A stretch of DNA of 23,491 bases from JBNRMR01 sp050309705. GTDB taxonomy: Bacteria > Bacillota > Clostridia > Christensenellales > UBA1750. The stretch covers positions 1 through 23,491 of the forward strand of contig JBNRMR010000079.1 of assembly GCA_050309705.1 (NCBI GenBank), read 5' to 3'. The notes beneath the pieces were generated by a model. It did no database searches. It had not been told where the DNA came from and was given only the letters and a program-made list of their open reading frames with translations. This document shows, piece after piece, positions 1 to 7,384 of the stretch (position 1 is the first letter of the stretch; every line of letters begins with the position of its first letter). A program made the translations under genes and the position numbers.

Positions 1-540
1 CCACAAAAGCTCTTAATATTGCTTGAAGGTTCTGTGGTCGTCGGCAGCGATTCAATCTCCGGCAGGCGCAGCATATTCGCCACATTCGACCAGCCGGGGG
101 AGATTTTCGGGGAGGTCTTTCTTTTCCTGAACAGCAACGATTATGATCACTACGCCCAAGCGGGGGAAAGCTGCGCCGTTTTGCACATCCCAAGGGAATT
201 TCTATACCAAGCCTGCGGTCATGGCTGCGGCTGCCACTCCAAAATGATGGCCAACATGCTGTCCATTCTTGCGCGGAAGGCATATTTTTTAAACCGTAAG
301 CTGCAGATACTCTCCTGCGCGACTCTGCGCCAGAAGATCGCCAGGCTTTTGCTGGAGGGCGTTCTTCCCGCAGAGAATCCCACCCGCCTGATGAAGCGGG
401 AGGAGATGGCCGACTTTTTGAATGTTGCGCGGCCTTCGCTTTCGCGGGAGCTGATGAACATGCAAAGGGATGGCCTTTTGAAGGTCGGCAAAAGGGAGAT
501 ACTTATCGCCGACCCTCAAGGCCTTCAGGAGCTGCTGTGA
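1..540 (+). CDS. Crp/Fnr-family transcriptional regulator (5' end outside window)
   Basis: The reading frame is open from the first base, so this is the C-terminal ~179 residues of a longer protein. The first part looks like the end of a cyclic-nucleotide-binding-type beta-barrel (FDQPGEIFGEVFLF resembles the usual phosphate-binding-cassette region). It is followed by the long dimerisation helix and a winged helix-turn-helix (MADFLNVARPSLSRELMNM, then DGLLKVGKREILI). This is the Crp/Fnr arrangement, and such proteins act as DNA-binding activators or repressors that sense a small molecule or redox state. A Cys-rich stretch (ACGHGCGCHS) lies between barrel and helix; whether it binds a metal cluster or haem is unknown. 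The 3' end overlaps the convergent ABC remnant by 38 bases. The family assignment is firm; the ligand and targets are not visible. Confidence 0.88.
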   Translation, partial: PQKLLILLEGSVVVGSDSISGRRSIFATFDQPGEIFGEVFLFLNSNDYDHYAQAGESCAVLHIPREFLYQACGHGCGCHSKMMANMLSILARKAYFLNRKLQILSCATLRQKIARLLLEGVLPAENPTRLMKREEMADFLNVARPSLSRELMNMQRDGLLKVGKREILIADPQGLQELL

Positions 541-1507
541 TTTTTTGCCGCAACGCTCCTATGGCGAAAGGGCGATAATCGTAGTATTTTGCCTGCATTG
601 AAAACATCTGGGAATAGGCGCTTCCCTTTGACATAAGCTCCCTATGGCTTCCGTATTCGGCGATGCGCCCGCCCACGAACACAGCAATGCTGTCGCAAAA
701 CCGGGCGCTTGCCAGCCGGTGGGAGATAAATATCGCCGTTTTTCCCCGTGCCATTTCGCTGAAACCCAGGTAGATATCATGCTCGGCGCGGGGATCCAGG
801 GCGGAGGTGGGCTCGTCCAGTATCACTATGGGTGCGTCCTTGAACAAAGCCCGCGCAAGAGCGATTTTCTGCCCCTCGCCGCCGGAGGGCTCGAAGCCTT
901 CACCATTTAAATTGCGGTAAACCAATGTGTGCACGCCCTTTGGGAGTTCTTTGAGCTTCTCTGAGAACCCCGCTTTGTGCAGGGCATTTTCCACTTCAAG
1001 GTCGCCCGCGGCATCGCTTTGAGACATGGCGACATTGTCCTTAAGGCTAAGGGCGTAGAGCTTGAAGTCCTGAAACACGGTGGAAAAAAGGCTCATGTAC
1101 TGGTCGTAATCGATATCGCGAATATCAACGCCGTTCAGAAGCACAGCGCCCTCGGTGGGATCGTATATTCTGCACAGAAGCTTCACGAAAGTGGTTTTAC
1201 CCGCGCCGTTCTCCCCGACGATGGCCAGACTTTGCCCCTGTTCAAGGGTGATGTTGATGTTCCTAAGGGCATGGCCTTCCTGCCCGGGATAGGCGAAGGA
1301 CACGTTTTTAAACTCTATTTTATGCCTGCCGCCGGGAAGTGACAGCTTTTTGTTTTCCCTCATATTCGCGGGGATGTTCAGATATTCGTCGATTGCGCTG
1401 TAATATGTCCGAAATTCCCCCACCTCGATTATGTTCTGAAGAAGGCTGCGCATGGCTTAGGCGCTGATGAAAGGCTTGAAGTTGAAATTGCCAATACGTA
1501 TATAAAA
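503..1507 (-). pseudogene. ABC transporter ATPase domain, remnant of an ABC exporter
   Basis: The longest open stretch (503-1453, 316 aa) is a complete ABC nucleotide-binding domain. It has Walker A GENGAGKTT, Q-loop VFQDF, signature SGGEGQKIALARAL (a variant of LSGGQ), Walker B IVILDEPTSALD and the H-loop in ISHRLAS. Its first residues (MRSLLQNIIEVGEFRTYYSAIDEYL) are the linker that normally follows the sixth membrane helix of fused exporters (family knowledge). The same frame continues upstream as FYIRIGNFNFKPFISA but is broken by a TAA at 1457-1459, and no membrane domain precedes it. I read this as an exporter half-transporter that lost its ~300-residue membrane domain and gained a stop. 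It could be expressed as a lone ATPase from the ATG at 1451-1453, but no clear ribosome site supports that. It is convergent with, and overlaps, the Crp/Fnr gene. Confidence 0.8.
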
Positions 1508-1610
1508 ACCTCCGGGTGACTGTGAAAAAATTGTGCCATGGCATGAAGCCTCCTGTAAAGACGCTTCCCTTGCCAAGCAGAATAATAGCTTTGATATTTG
1601 GCTAAAGGCA

Positions 1611-1639
1611 TTAAAATATCCGCCGATTTAGTGTATAAT
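1611..1639 (+). promoter_or_regulatory. Probable sigma-A promoter of the sulfatase gene
   Basis: A perfect -10 box TATAAT (1634-1639) lies 17 bases downstream of TTAAAA (1611-1616), a 4/6 match to TTGACA. It would give a leader of roughly 110 bases before the sulfatase start. This is an inference from motif match and position. Confidence 0.5.
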
Positions 1640-1754
1640 GGCAACATATCATATCATCGCAGCGAGGGAATTCTTCTCAGGAACCAAGCAATGCCACGCC
1701 CATGTATGTAAAACGGGGCGTAATAAAGGCGCATTTTTGAACGGAGGTATTTGT

Positions 1755-3224
1755 ATGAGAAAACCGAACATCATCTTTGTGGAAAGTGACAGCATGGATG
1801 GCCGCGCCATGGGGGCGATGGGCCTGCCGCCGCTAAAAAACGCAACGCCTGCCATGGACTTTATGGCGAGGGAGGGCGTCATCTATGAGAACTTCTACAG
1901 CAATAACCCCATCTGCTGCTGCTCTCGCGCCAGCATGCTCTCGGGCCTGTACACATTCAACTGCCATGCCTGGAACAACTACAAGGGCCTGCCTGCCTCC
2001 CAGCCCACTCTTTTCACCGAGCTGGAGCGCGGCGGCTATAACTCGGCAATAATAGGTAAGACGGACTATGTTTCCGGCGCCCACACGATACGCGCCCGGG
2101 TCACGGCCTGGCTGCGCTCTCTGCCCATCGAAAGGCCGGAGTACAACATGGGTCCGCCGCTCCTCCACGAAACCCAGGAAAGGCGAGTGCACAGCGACTG
2201 GAAAAGGGTGGACGCATCCATCGACTGGCTGAAGGAGACTGCAGCGCAAAAGGACAACGACAAGCCATTTTTCCTCTATCTGGGCCTGAACTCTCCGCAT
2301 CCACAGTTGGTCAGCTCCCGATATTATCTGGACAAGATTGACCAGGATGCCATCGAAATCCCGCCTTGTGATGAAAACGAGCATCCGGCAATACGCACAC
2401 AGCGGTTGAGAAAGGCGTTGTCATATGGCGGCGATGATGATAGCGTCCGTTTCGCCAGAGCGATGTATTATGCCATGATTGCCGAAACTGACGAAATGCT
2501 TTCCGAGGTGGTGGGCGCCGCCCGCGAGCTGGGTTTGCTGGAAAACACATATATCATTTACACAAGCGACCATGGCGAATGCAATATGGAGCATGGTCAA
2601 TTCTACAAGTCCAACATGTATGAGCCCTCCATGAGGGTGCCGCTGCTGGTGCGCGGTCCAAGCGCAAAGCCGGGGCTGCGCGTAAGCCGCTGCGCTTCGT
2701 TGATAGATATTTTCCCCACGCTGATGACACTAACTGGCATCAAGACCGATCTGCCCCTGGATGGTCACTGCCTGGCAGGAGAGATCGCCGGAGAGGGCTC
2801 AAACAGGCCGGATGTTGTATACGGCGAATATTACGACGGGCCGATGCCCACATCCACCGCCATGGTGCGCGAGGGTGACTGGAAATATATCGCCTACGCC
2901 GACGGCTACGAGCCTCAGCTCTTTAACCTTGCAGAAGATCTCTGGGAGGTTAATAACCTTGCCGGAGCCATGACGGAAAAGGTTGCCCAAATGCGGCAGT
3001 TGATGGAAAGCTACTCAGATCTTGACGCCGTGAACAGACGGGTGCGCGAATACGAGCAGGACAGTTTCCGCATATGGCGGCAGGAGCAGTTGGCGGCGGG
3101 AACCTACCACGACAATATGTCCCGGATATACAGCGGCTGGGATGATATCGCTCCGGAGGACATCAGGCCCTGGTCGGAGGAGGACGAAAAGATGGTGCTG
3201 GAATGGCTGGAGAAAATGCCCTGA
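1755..3224 (+). CDS. Arylsulfatase K-like sulfatase
   Basis: A 489-residue sulfatase of the alkaline-phosphatase superfamily. The start at ATG 1755 is chosen because ACGGAGG lies just upstream (1741-1747) and the protein then opens with MRKPNIIFVESDSMDGR, the usual N-terminal metal-binding strand. The active-site motif is C54-C-C-S-R58-A-S-M-L-S-G. The family motif is C-x-P-S-R, with the first Cys oxidised to formylglycine; here Cys replaces the Pro. The second metal motif is SDHGE (D272, H273), followed by MEHGQFYKSNMYE. Several stretches (WNNYKGL, FYYAM-like YYAMIAETDEML, SDHGE..MEH.QFYK, WKYIAY.DG..PQLF) match what I recall of human arylsulfatase K, a glucuronate-2-sulfatase, so a uronate-sulfate ester substrate is a reasonable guess. 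There is no signal peptide, so it should be cytoplasmic and act on imported sulfated sugars. No maturase (anSME) gene is in the window. A frameshifted MFS transporter lies downstream. Confidence 0.9.
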   Translation: MRKPNIIFVESDSMDGRAMGAMGLPPLKNATPAMDFMAREGVIYENFYSNNPICCCSRASMLSGLYTFNCHAWNNYKGLPASQPTLFTELERGGYNSAIIGKTDYVSGAHTIRARVTAWLRSLPIERPEYNMGPPLLHETQERRVHSDWKRVDASIDWLKETAAQKDNDKPFFLYLGLNSPHPQLVSSRYYLDKIDQDAIEIPPCDENEHPAIRTQRLRKALSYGGDDDSVRFARAMYYAMIAETDEMLSEVVGAARELGLLENTYIIYTSDHGECNMEHGQFYKSNMYEPSMRVPLLVRGPSAKPGLRVSRCASLIDIFPTLMTLTGIKTDLPLDGHCLAGEIAGEGSNRPDVVYGEYYDGPMPTSTAMVREGDWKYIAYADGYEPQLFNLAEDLWEVNNLAGAMTEKVAQMRQLMESYSDLDAVNRRVREYEQDSFRIWRQEQLAAGTYHDNMSRIYSGWDDIAPEDIRPWSEEDEKMVLEWLEKMP

Positions 3225-3253
3225 TATAGCCGCCTGTGCTAGAATATTTTTCA

Positions 3254-3293
3254 AAACGCGGCAGCCGTCCGAATGAAAGGGCGGGCCGCGTTT
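3254..3293 (+). terminator. Possible terminator after the sulfatase gene
   Basis: AAACGCGGC (3254-3262) pairs perfectly with GCCGCGTTT (3285-3293), leaving a 22-base loop. The stem itself ends in TTT and only a short U tract follows, so this is a weak intrinsic terminator or a stabilising 3' hairpin. Confidence 0.45.
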
Positions 3294-3396
3294 ATGTCTC
3301 CTGCCGGCATTTTTGGCGATTGCTTCAATCCTGCAAAGGAGGTATCATTATTTGGCGGCAGGTGAAGATAGAGAAAAGGAAAATGAGGTGCATCGG

Positions 3397-4564
3397 ATGG
3401 TTTTTCTGCTGGTTATAATATATATTGCTTTTATCAGCTTGGGCCTGCCGGACTCGTTGTTGGGCAGCGCTTGGCCGGCCATGCACCTGGGCCTTGGTGC
3501 GCCAATCGCCAGCGCGGGGCTGATATCGATGATTATATCCGGCCGGGGGAACCATAATATCAAGCCTGCTGAGCGACCGGCTGATCAGACGGCTTGGCAC
3601 AGGCATTGTCACCTTTGTGAGCGTCGCCATGACAGCATTTGCGCTGCTGGGTTTCTCACTTTCCAAAAGATTTGCGCTTCTTTGCCTTTGCGCCGTTCCG
3701 CTGGAGCTGGGAGCAGGCTCGGTGGATGCAGCCCTTAACAACTTTGTGGCACTGCACTATAAGGCAAGGCATATGAGCTGGCTGCACTGCTTTTGGGGAA
3801 TTGGGGCTTCGCTTGGGCCGGTGATAATGTCATTCAGCCTGGGGCAGCGGCAGTCGTGGAGCCACGGCTATAGAGTCATCAGCCTGATTCAGTTTGCGCT
3901 GTTGGCAGTGCTGCTGGCCACATTGCATCTTTGGAAAAAGGCGGCTTCAACAAAAGATGGGGGAGAGGATGCGCAGCGGCATGCCGTTCCCATCGGCCGT
4001 CTGATCCGCTTGCCCGGAGCAAAGCAGGTTCTGCTCGCCTTTTTTTGTTATTGCGCCATTGAAACCACTGTGGGCCTTTGGGGGAGCAGCTATCTCGTTG
4101 CGATACGCAGCATATCCTCAGAAACCGCCTCCAGTTGGATATCGCTTTATTATCTGGGCATCACTTTTGGCAGGTTTTTCTCCGGCTTTTTGGCAATAAA
4201 GCTTAAGCATAAACAAATGGTGGAGCTGGGCCAACTGTTGATTGGGGCGGGGGTGGCGGCGTTGATGCTCCCCATCCCTGGGCGCTTCCCTTTGATCGGC
4301 CTTTTCTTAGTTGGCCTCGGCTGCGCGCCCATTTTTCCCAGCCTGCTGCATGAAACGCCGCGGAGCTTCGGCAGCGGCAACTCCCAGCCAATGATGGGGC
4401 TGCAGATGGCCTGCGCGTATATCGGCACCACTTTTGTGCCGCCGCTTTTTGGACTGCTGGGGGCGAATGTCAGCTATGGGCTTTTACCTGCTTTCATAGG
4501 GCTGCTGCTTTTGATAATGATTTATATGGTGAGGGTTTTGTACAGAAAAGCGAAAGTGATGTAA
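3397..4564 (+). pseudogene. MFS transporter, interrupted by one frameshift
   Basis: Translation from ATG 3397 (GAGGTG six bases upstream) gives MVFLLVIIYIAFISLGLPDSL and a second hydrophobic segment, then leaves frame after MIISG at about 3540-3552. The other frame continues seamlessly as GGTIISSLLSDRL and runs to 4564. Joined, the product is about 389 residues with many hydrophobic segments, normal for a 12-helix major facilitator permease. The loop motif SDRLIRRLGTG between helices 2 and 3 is typical of the family. The break lies in a G-rich run (CCGGGGG), so one extra base there is enough to explain it. It may be a real inactivating mutation, a phase-variable tract or an assembly error. 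It follows the sulfatase and could have served its substrate or product, but nothing in the sequence proves this. Confidence 0.82.
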
Positions 4565-4596
4565 TAAGCTTAGTAAAAATGAGGGGAGGAAAGGGG

Positions 4597-5175
4597 ATGT
4601 GCGCCACTTATTGCGCGCCGATGAGCGAGGAGGAGGTTCTTCAAATTGTGCGCAAAATTAATGAAAGCAGAAGCCGTGAAGAGCGCCAGGTTTCATTTGA
4701 TCTTGAAAGCATTGAGGGCGTTGAGAGTACGCCGCAGAAGGACTATATCGTGCGCCCCACCGATTATGCGCCGGTGCTGACCCTTGGCGGCTACAGAAAA
4801 ATGCGCTTCGGCTTCAGGGCCGGCCACAGCGCTGCGCCTCTTTTTAATGCACGAAGCGAGTCGGTCCATCTCAAAAGGACTTTCGCCAGGCATTATGCTG
4901 AAAGAAGATGCCTTGTCCCCGCGGCATATTACATGGAAAAGGGGATAAGGTTTTGCCTGCCCGGCTCAAAGACGATGTATCTTGCCGGAGTATACAGGGA
5001 AAACGCCCAGGGTCAGTGTGAATATGTCATCCTCACCCGTGACTCCTCCGGCTCCAGCGCAGTTAAGACAGTCCACGACAGAATGCCTGTGATAATTCCA
5101 GAGCATATGCGCCGTGCCTGGCTTGAGGAGGGCCTGGGAATGGACAGCGCCGTCAATGAGGTTGAAACCTGCTAG
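4597..5175 (+). CDS. SRAP-domain protein (YedK/HMCES family)
   Basis: The ATG at 4597 is chosen over 4579 because it places Cys at position 2 (MCATYC) and has GAGGGGAGG upstream. In this family, removal of Met exposes Cys2, which forms a covalent thiazolidine with abasic sites in single-stranded DNA. Other conserved features are the NARSE motif (N84-R86), RRCLVPA (103-109), the Glu of YYMEKG (E114, where most members have FYEW) and VHDRMPVII with H160. The 192-residue length is a little below the usual ~220. The usual WGL(I/V)P stretch is replaced by MRFGFR, so this is a divergent member. The role inferred from the family is shielding of abasic sites. It is convergent with the AraC-type gene, with 22 bases between the stops. 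Confidence 0.88.
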   Translation: MCATYCAPMSEEEVLQIVRKINESRSREERQVSFDLESIEGVESTPQKDYIVRPTDYAPVLTLGGYRKMRFGFRAGHSAAPLFNARSESVHLKRTFARHYAERRCLVPAAYYMEKGIRFCLPGSKTMYLAGVYRENAQGQCEYVILTRDSSGSSAVKTVHDRMPVIIPEHMRRAWLEEGLGMDSAVNEVETC

Positions 5176-5197
5176 ACGCTGGATTTACTGCCTGCGC

Positions 5198-6934
5198 TCA
5201 ATCCCCGGATTGCACATTGCTTCTCAAAGAATTGGGAGAGATGGAATATTTTCGCTTGAATGCCTTGTAAAACGAATTGGCATTCGCAAAGCCGCATATG
5301 CTGGCCACGTCTCGCACAGGAAGCCTGTCTTCGGTCAGCAGCTGATATGCCCGGGCTAGGCGCTCTTCCTCCACATATGAAAAAAATGTTTGGCCGGTGA
5401 CGCTTCTGGTGATCTTTTGCAGAGTGGGGGCGGAAATGCCGAAATGATTTGCTACCATATCAACGCAGATGTCAGGGTTGTATATGTTGGAATTGATATA
5501 ATCAATTACCTGCCTTGCGAAGGCGCCGGTGCCGCCCTGATGCCAGGAGGCAATATTTTCGCAGATCTGAACAAAGCATTTGGGTAGCTGCTCGAGGAAG
5601 ACCTCCCCCTGATTTTCAGGCTTAAGCGATGGCACGATAACTTTGTGAAGAGTGGTTGGATATTCCAGCTTCAGGTGGACGATCAAATTATTAATCATAT
5701 TATAGGTGTGCTTCACGGCAATAAAATCATCCCAGGGCATGGAACCCAGGCAATCCTGCAGGGCCGACAGCGCAACTTCGCTGTTGCCGTTGTTGAAGGC
5801 GCCATATATTATCTGAGCGCTGGCCACCGAAAGGGGCAGGTGGTTGCGCCGGTAGTTTATCTCGCTTATCTGGCAGCCGTCGTCAAGGGGAGTTTCGGCA
5901 TAGGGCGGCGGGAATGAATATTGTATTCTCTGATAGGCGCGGGTGAGCTCCGACGGGTGGGAGCAGATTTCGCTCAGTACAAAGCTGCACGACAGCAATA
6001 TGGAAAAGTTGTTGACGCCGGCGTCACACAGTGCCTGCAAACGCACGCTGGCCTCCTCCTCGTCGCCGATGGGCAGCAGCAATATGACCATGTTTCCATC
6101 CATGCCCTGGGCATAGGGGATGTTCAGAGTCTGTTCTGCCATGTTAACCAGGGCGGACTGAATTATAGCGCTATCGCTGAAGAGGGCGTCCGGCGAAAGC
6201 TTGTAGCGCAAAAGCGCCAGCCGGATCGGGGCGGGGAACACGGGGAACAGCTCGGCAAACTCCCGCTGTTCCTGCTCGCCATATATGCCCCGCTGCAGTG
6301 TGCGCTCCATGACCTGTATGCGCAGCAGCTCCGTCTGGCGGTCTATCACTCCCTTATATTCACCGATCTGAGTATCTATATCGGCTATGCTTTTGGCCAG
6401 GTCGTCATAGTCTTTTTGCAGGCCGATGCGCGCCGCCAGGGACATCCGGCGGTTTGCTTCATAAATATCGTGCACATGCTTGGTTCTGGTAATGCTGCTA
6501 AGGAGGTTTCGCATGGGGCGAGAGCCGCGCATGGCAAAGAAAACAGCCAGTAAAACCGCAAATGCGACGGAGGTCAGCCCAAAAATGACCATGATACTGC
6601 GCACAGGCACCAGCTCATCGTCCAAAATGCTGCGGGGAATGCCCACTTCTATTGAAAGCTGGTGGCTAATCGTTTGGGCGCGGATCAGATGGAACTTTTC
6701 ATCGATGGGCGAGGATTGCCCCGCAAGCAGCAGGCCCGCGCTGTCATATATGTTAACATAACCCAAAGAGATGACGACCGGCTCCGCAAGCAGCTGCAAA
6801 AGGCGGTCTACGGGCAAAGTGGCATAGAATATATTCTTGGTGTAGGCGCGGGATGACGACCAGCGGCAGACAAAGCAATGCAACCCATGGTCGATTGGCA
6901 AATGAAGACGCCCGGCCATGGTTTTTTTGTCCAC
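5198..6934 (-). CDS. Membrane-anchored AraC-family regulator, probably N-terminally truncated
   Basis: The C-terminal ~105 residues form a two-helix-turn-helix AraC/XylS DNA-binding domain, ending ICGFANANSFYKAFKRKYSI. One membrane helix lies at residues ~112-134 (MVIFGLTSVAFAVLLAVFF), followed by a linker region and a long cytoplasmic middle domain. Residues ~30-110 look like the second half of an extracellular Cache-type sensor (YDSAGLLLAGQSS). Membrane-bound AraC regulators of this type in Bacillota usually have ~700-770 residues, with an initial helix and a complete Cache domain (family knowledge). Here only 578 codons are open from a GTG at 6934, with no convincing ribosome site, no first helix, and an in-frame stop about 70 bases upstream. 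The topology would therefore be incomplete, and the gene is likely a 5'-truncated relic or carries an upstream frameshift. Such proteins usually control neighbouring carbohydrate transport genes. Confidence 0.78.
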   Translation of the reverse strand: MDKKTMAGRLHLPIDHGLHCFVCRWSSSRAYTKNIFYATLPVDRLLQLLAEPVVISLGYVNIYDSAGLLLAGQSSPIDEKFHLIRAQTISHQLSIEVGIPRSILDDELVPVRSIMVIFGLTSVAFAVLLAVFFAMRGSRPMRNLLSSITRTKHVHDIYEANRRMSLAARIGLQKDYDDLAKSIADIDTQIGEYKGVIDRQTELLRIQVMERTLQRGIYGEQEQREFAELFPVFPAPIRLALLRYKLSPDALFSDSAIIQSALVNMAEQTLNIPYAQGMDGNMVILLLPIGDEEEASVRLQALCDAGVNNFSILLSCSFVLSEICSHPSELTRAYQRIQYSFPPPYAETPLDDGCQISEINYRRNHLPLSVASAQIIYGAFNNGNSEVALSALQDCLGSMPWDDFIAVKHTYNMINNLIVHLKLEYPTTLHKVIVPSLKPENQGEVFLEQLPKCFVQICENIASWHQGGTGAFARQVIDYINSNIYNPDICVDMVANHFGISAPTLQKITRSVTGQTFFSYVEEERLARAYQLLTEDRLPVRDVASICGFANANSFYKAFKRKYSISPNSLRSNVQSGD

Positions 6935-7091
6935 TTGGCAATATACAGTCCGCTTATGATTGTGTTTTGTTGGTTTATGTCGTAAATGAGAGGCAATAAG
7001 GCTGGTTTATGCAAAATATTAAGCAGTAACCCTCGGAAATACACACAAATATTTATAAGTTGATAATTTTCTTAAAAAATGTGTAAAGGGA

Positions 7092-7120
7092 TTGCAATGC
7101 TTGTCAAATAATGGTATAAT
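7092..7120 (+). promoter_or_regulatory. Probable promoter for the surface protein gene
   Basis: TTGCAA (7092-7097) and TATAAT (7115-7120) are separated by exactly 17 bases. Transcription would start near 7127, giving a leader of about 255 bases before the ATG at 7385. The long leader is consistent with the attenuator described separately. Confidence 0.6.
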
Positions 7121-7243
7121 TTGGACATGTTTAATCTGTGAGAATTTTGCTGTGCAGCGCTTATATCTAACAATTTTACGACTTATTATCGTTAACAAAC
7201 TAAAAGGTAATTTCTGGGTGTTGTCAGTTTTTGCAGGTTGAAT

Positions 7244-7259
7244 AATTATGCGCATAATT
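7244..7259. repeat. Perfect 16-bp palindrome in the leader
   Basis: AATTATGCGCATAATT equals its own reverse complement. It lies downstream of the inferred promoter and upstream of the attenuator hairpins. It could be a protein operator on DNA or a short hairpin in the RNA. Confidence 0.6.
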
Positions 7260-7266
7260 GTGCCGG

Positions 7267-7332
7267 ATGCACACAAAGCTTGCCGCAGAGGAGACAGTCA
7301 ATGCGGCGCGCCCGTGCATTTGACGCTTTTTT
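7267..7332 (+). promoter_or_regulatory. Candidate transcription attenuator or riboswitch expression platform
   Basis: Two alternative folds compete for the same bases. Fold 1 pairs ATGCAC (7267-7272) with GTGCAT (7314-7319) and, inside it, GCCGCA (7282-7287) with TGCGGC (7302-7307). Fold 2 pairs GTCAATGC (7297-7304) with GCATTTGAC (7316-7324, one bulged base), followed by six T (7327-7332): a standard intrinsic terminator. Fold 1 uses both strands of the terminator stem, so the two are mutually exclusive, the usual layout of a leader that senses something. I could not match the 140 bases upstream to a riboswitch class I know, including c-di-GMP-I, whose consensus is not met. A ligand, a protein or a trans RNA could be the effector. 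Confidence 0.5.
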
Positions 7333-7384
7333 AGTATAAGGTGCTTTAAATAGTTTTACATAAAAGACACAAAGGAGAGGGACT

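Noticed and set aside
7267..7324. c-di-GMP-I (GEMM) riboswitch
   Set aside because: A CAAAGC motif is present, but the GNRA-loop hairpin, the receptor and the second conserved helix are not found in the right order.
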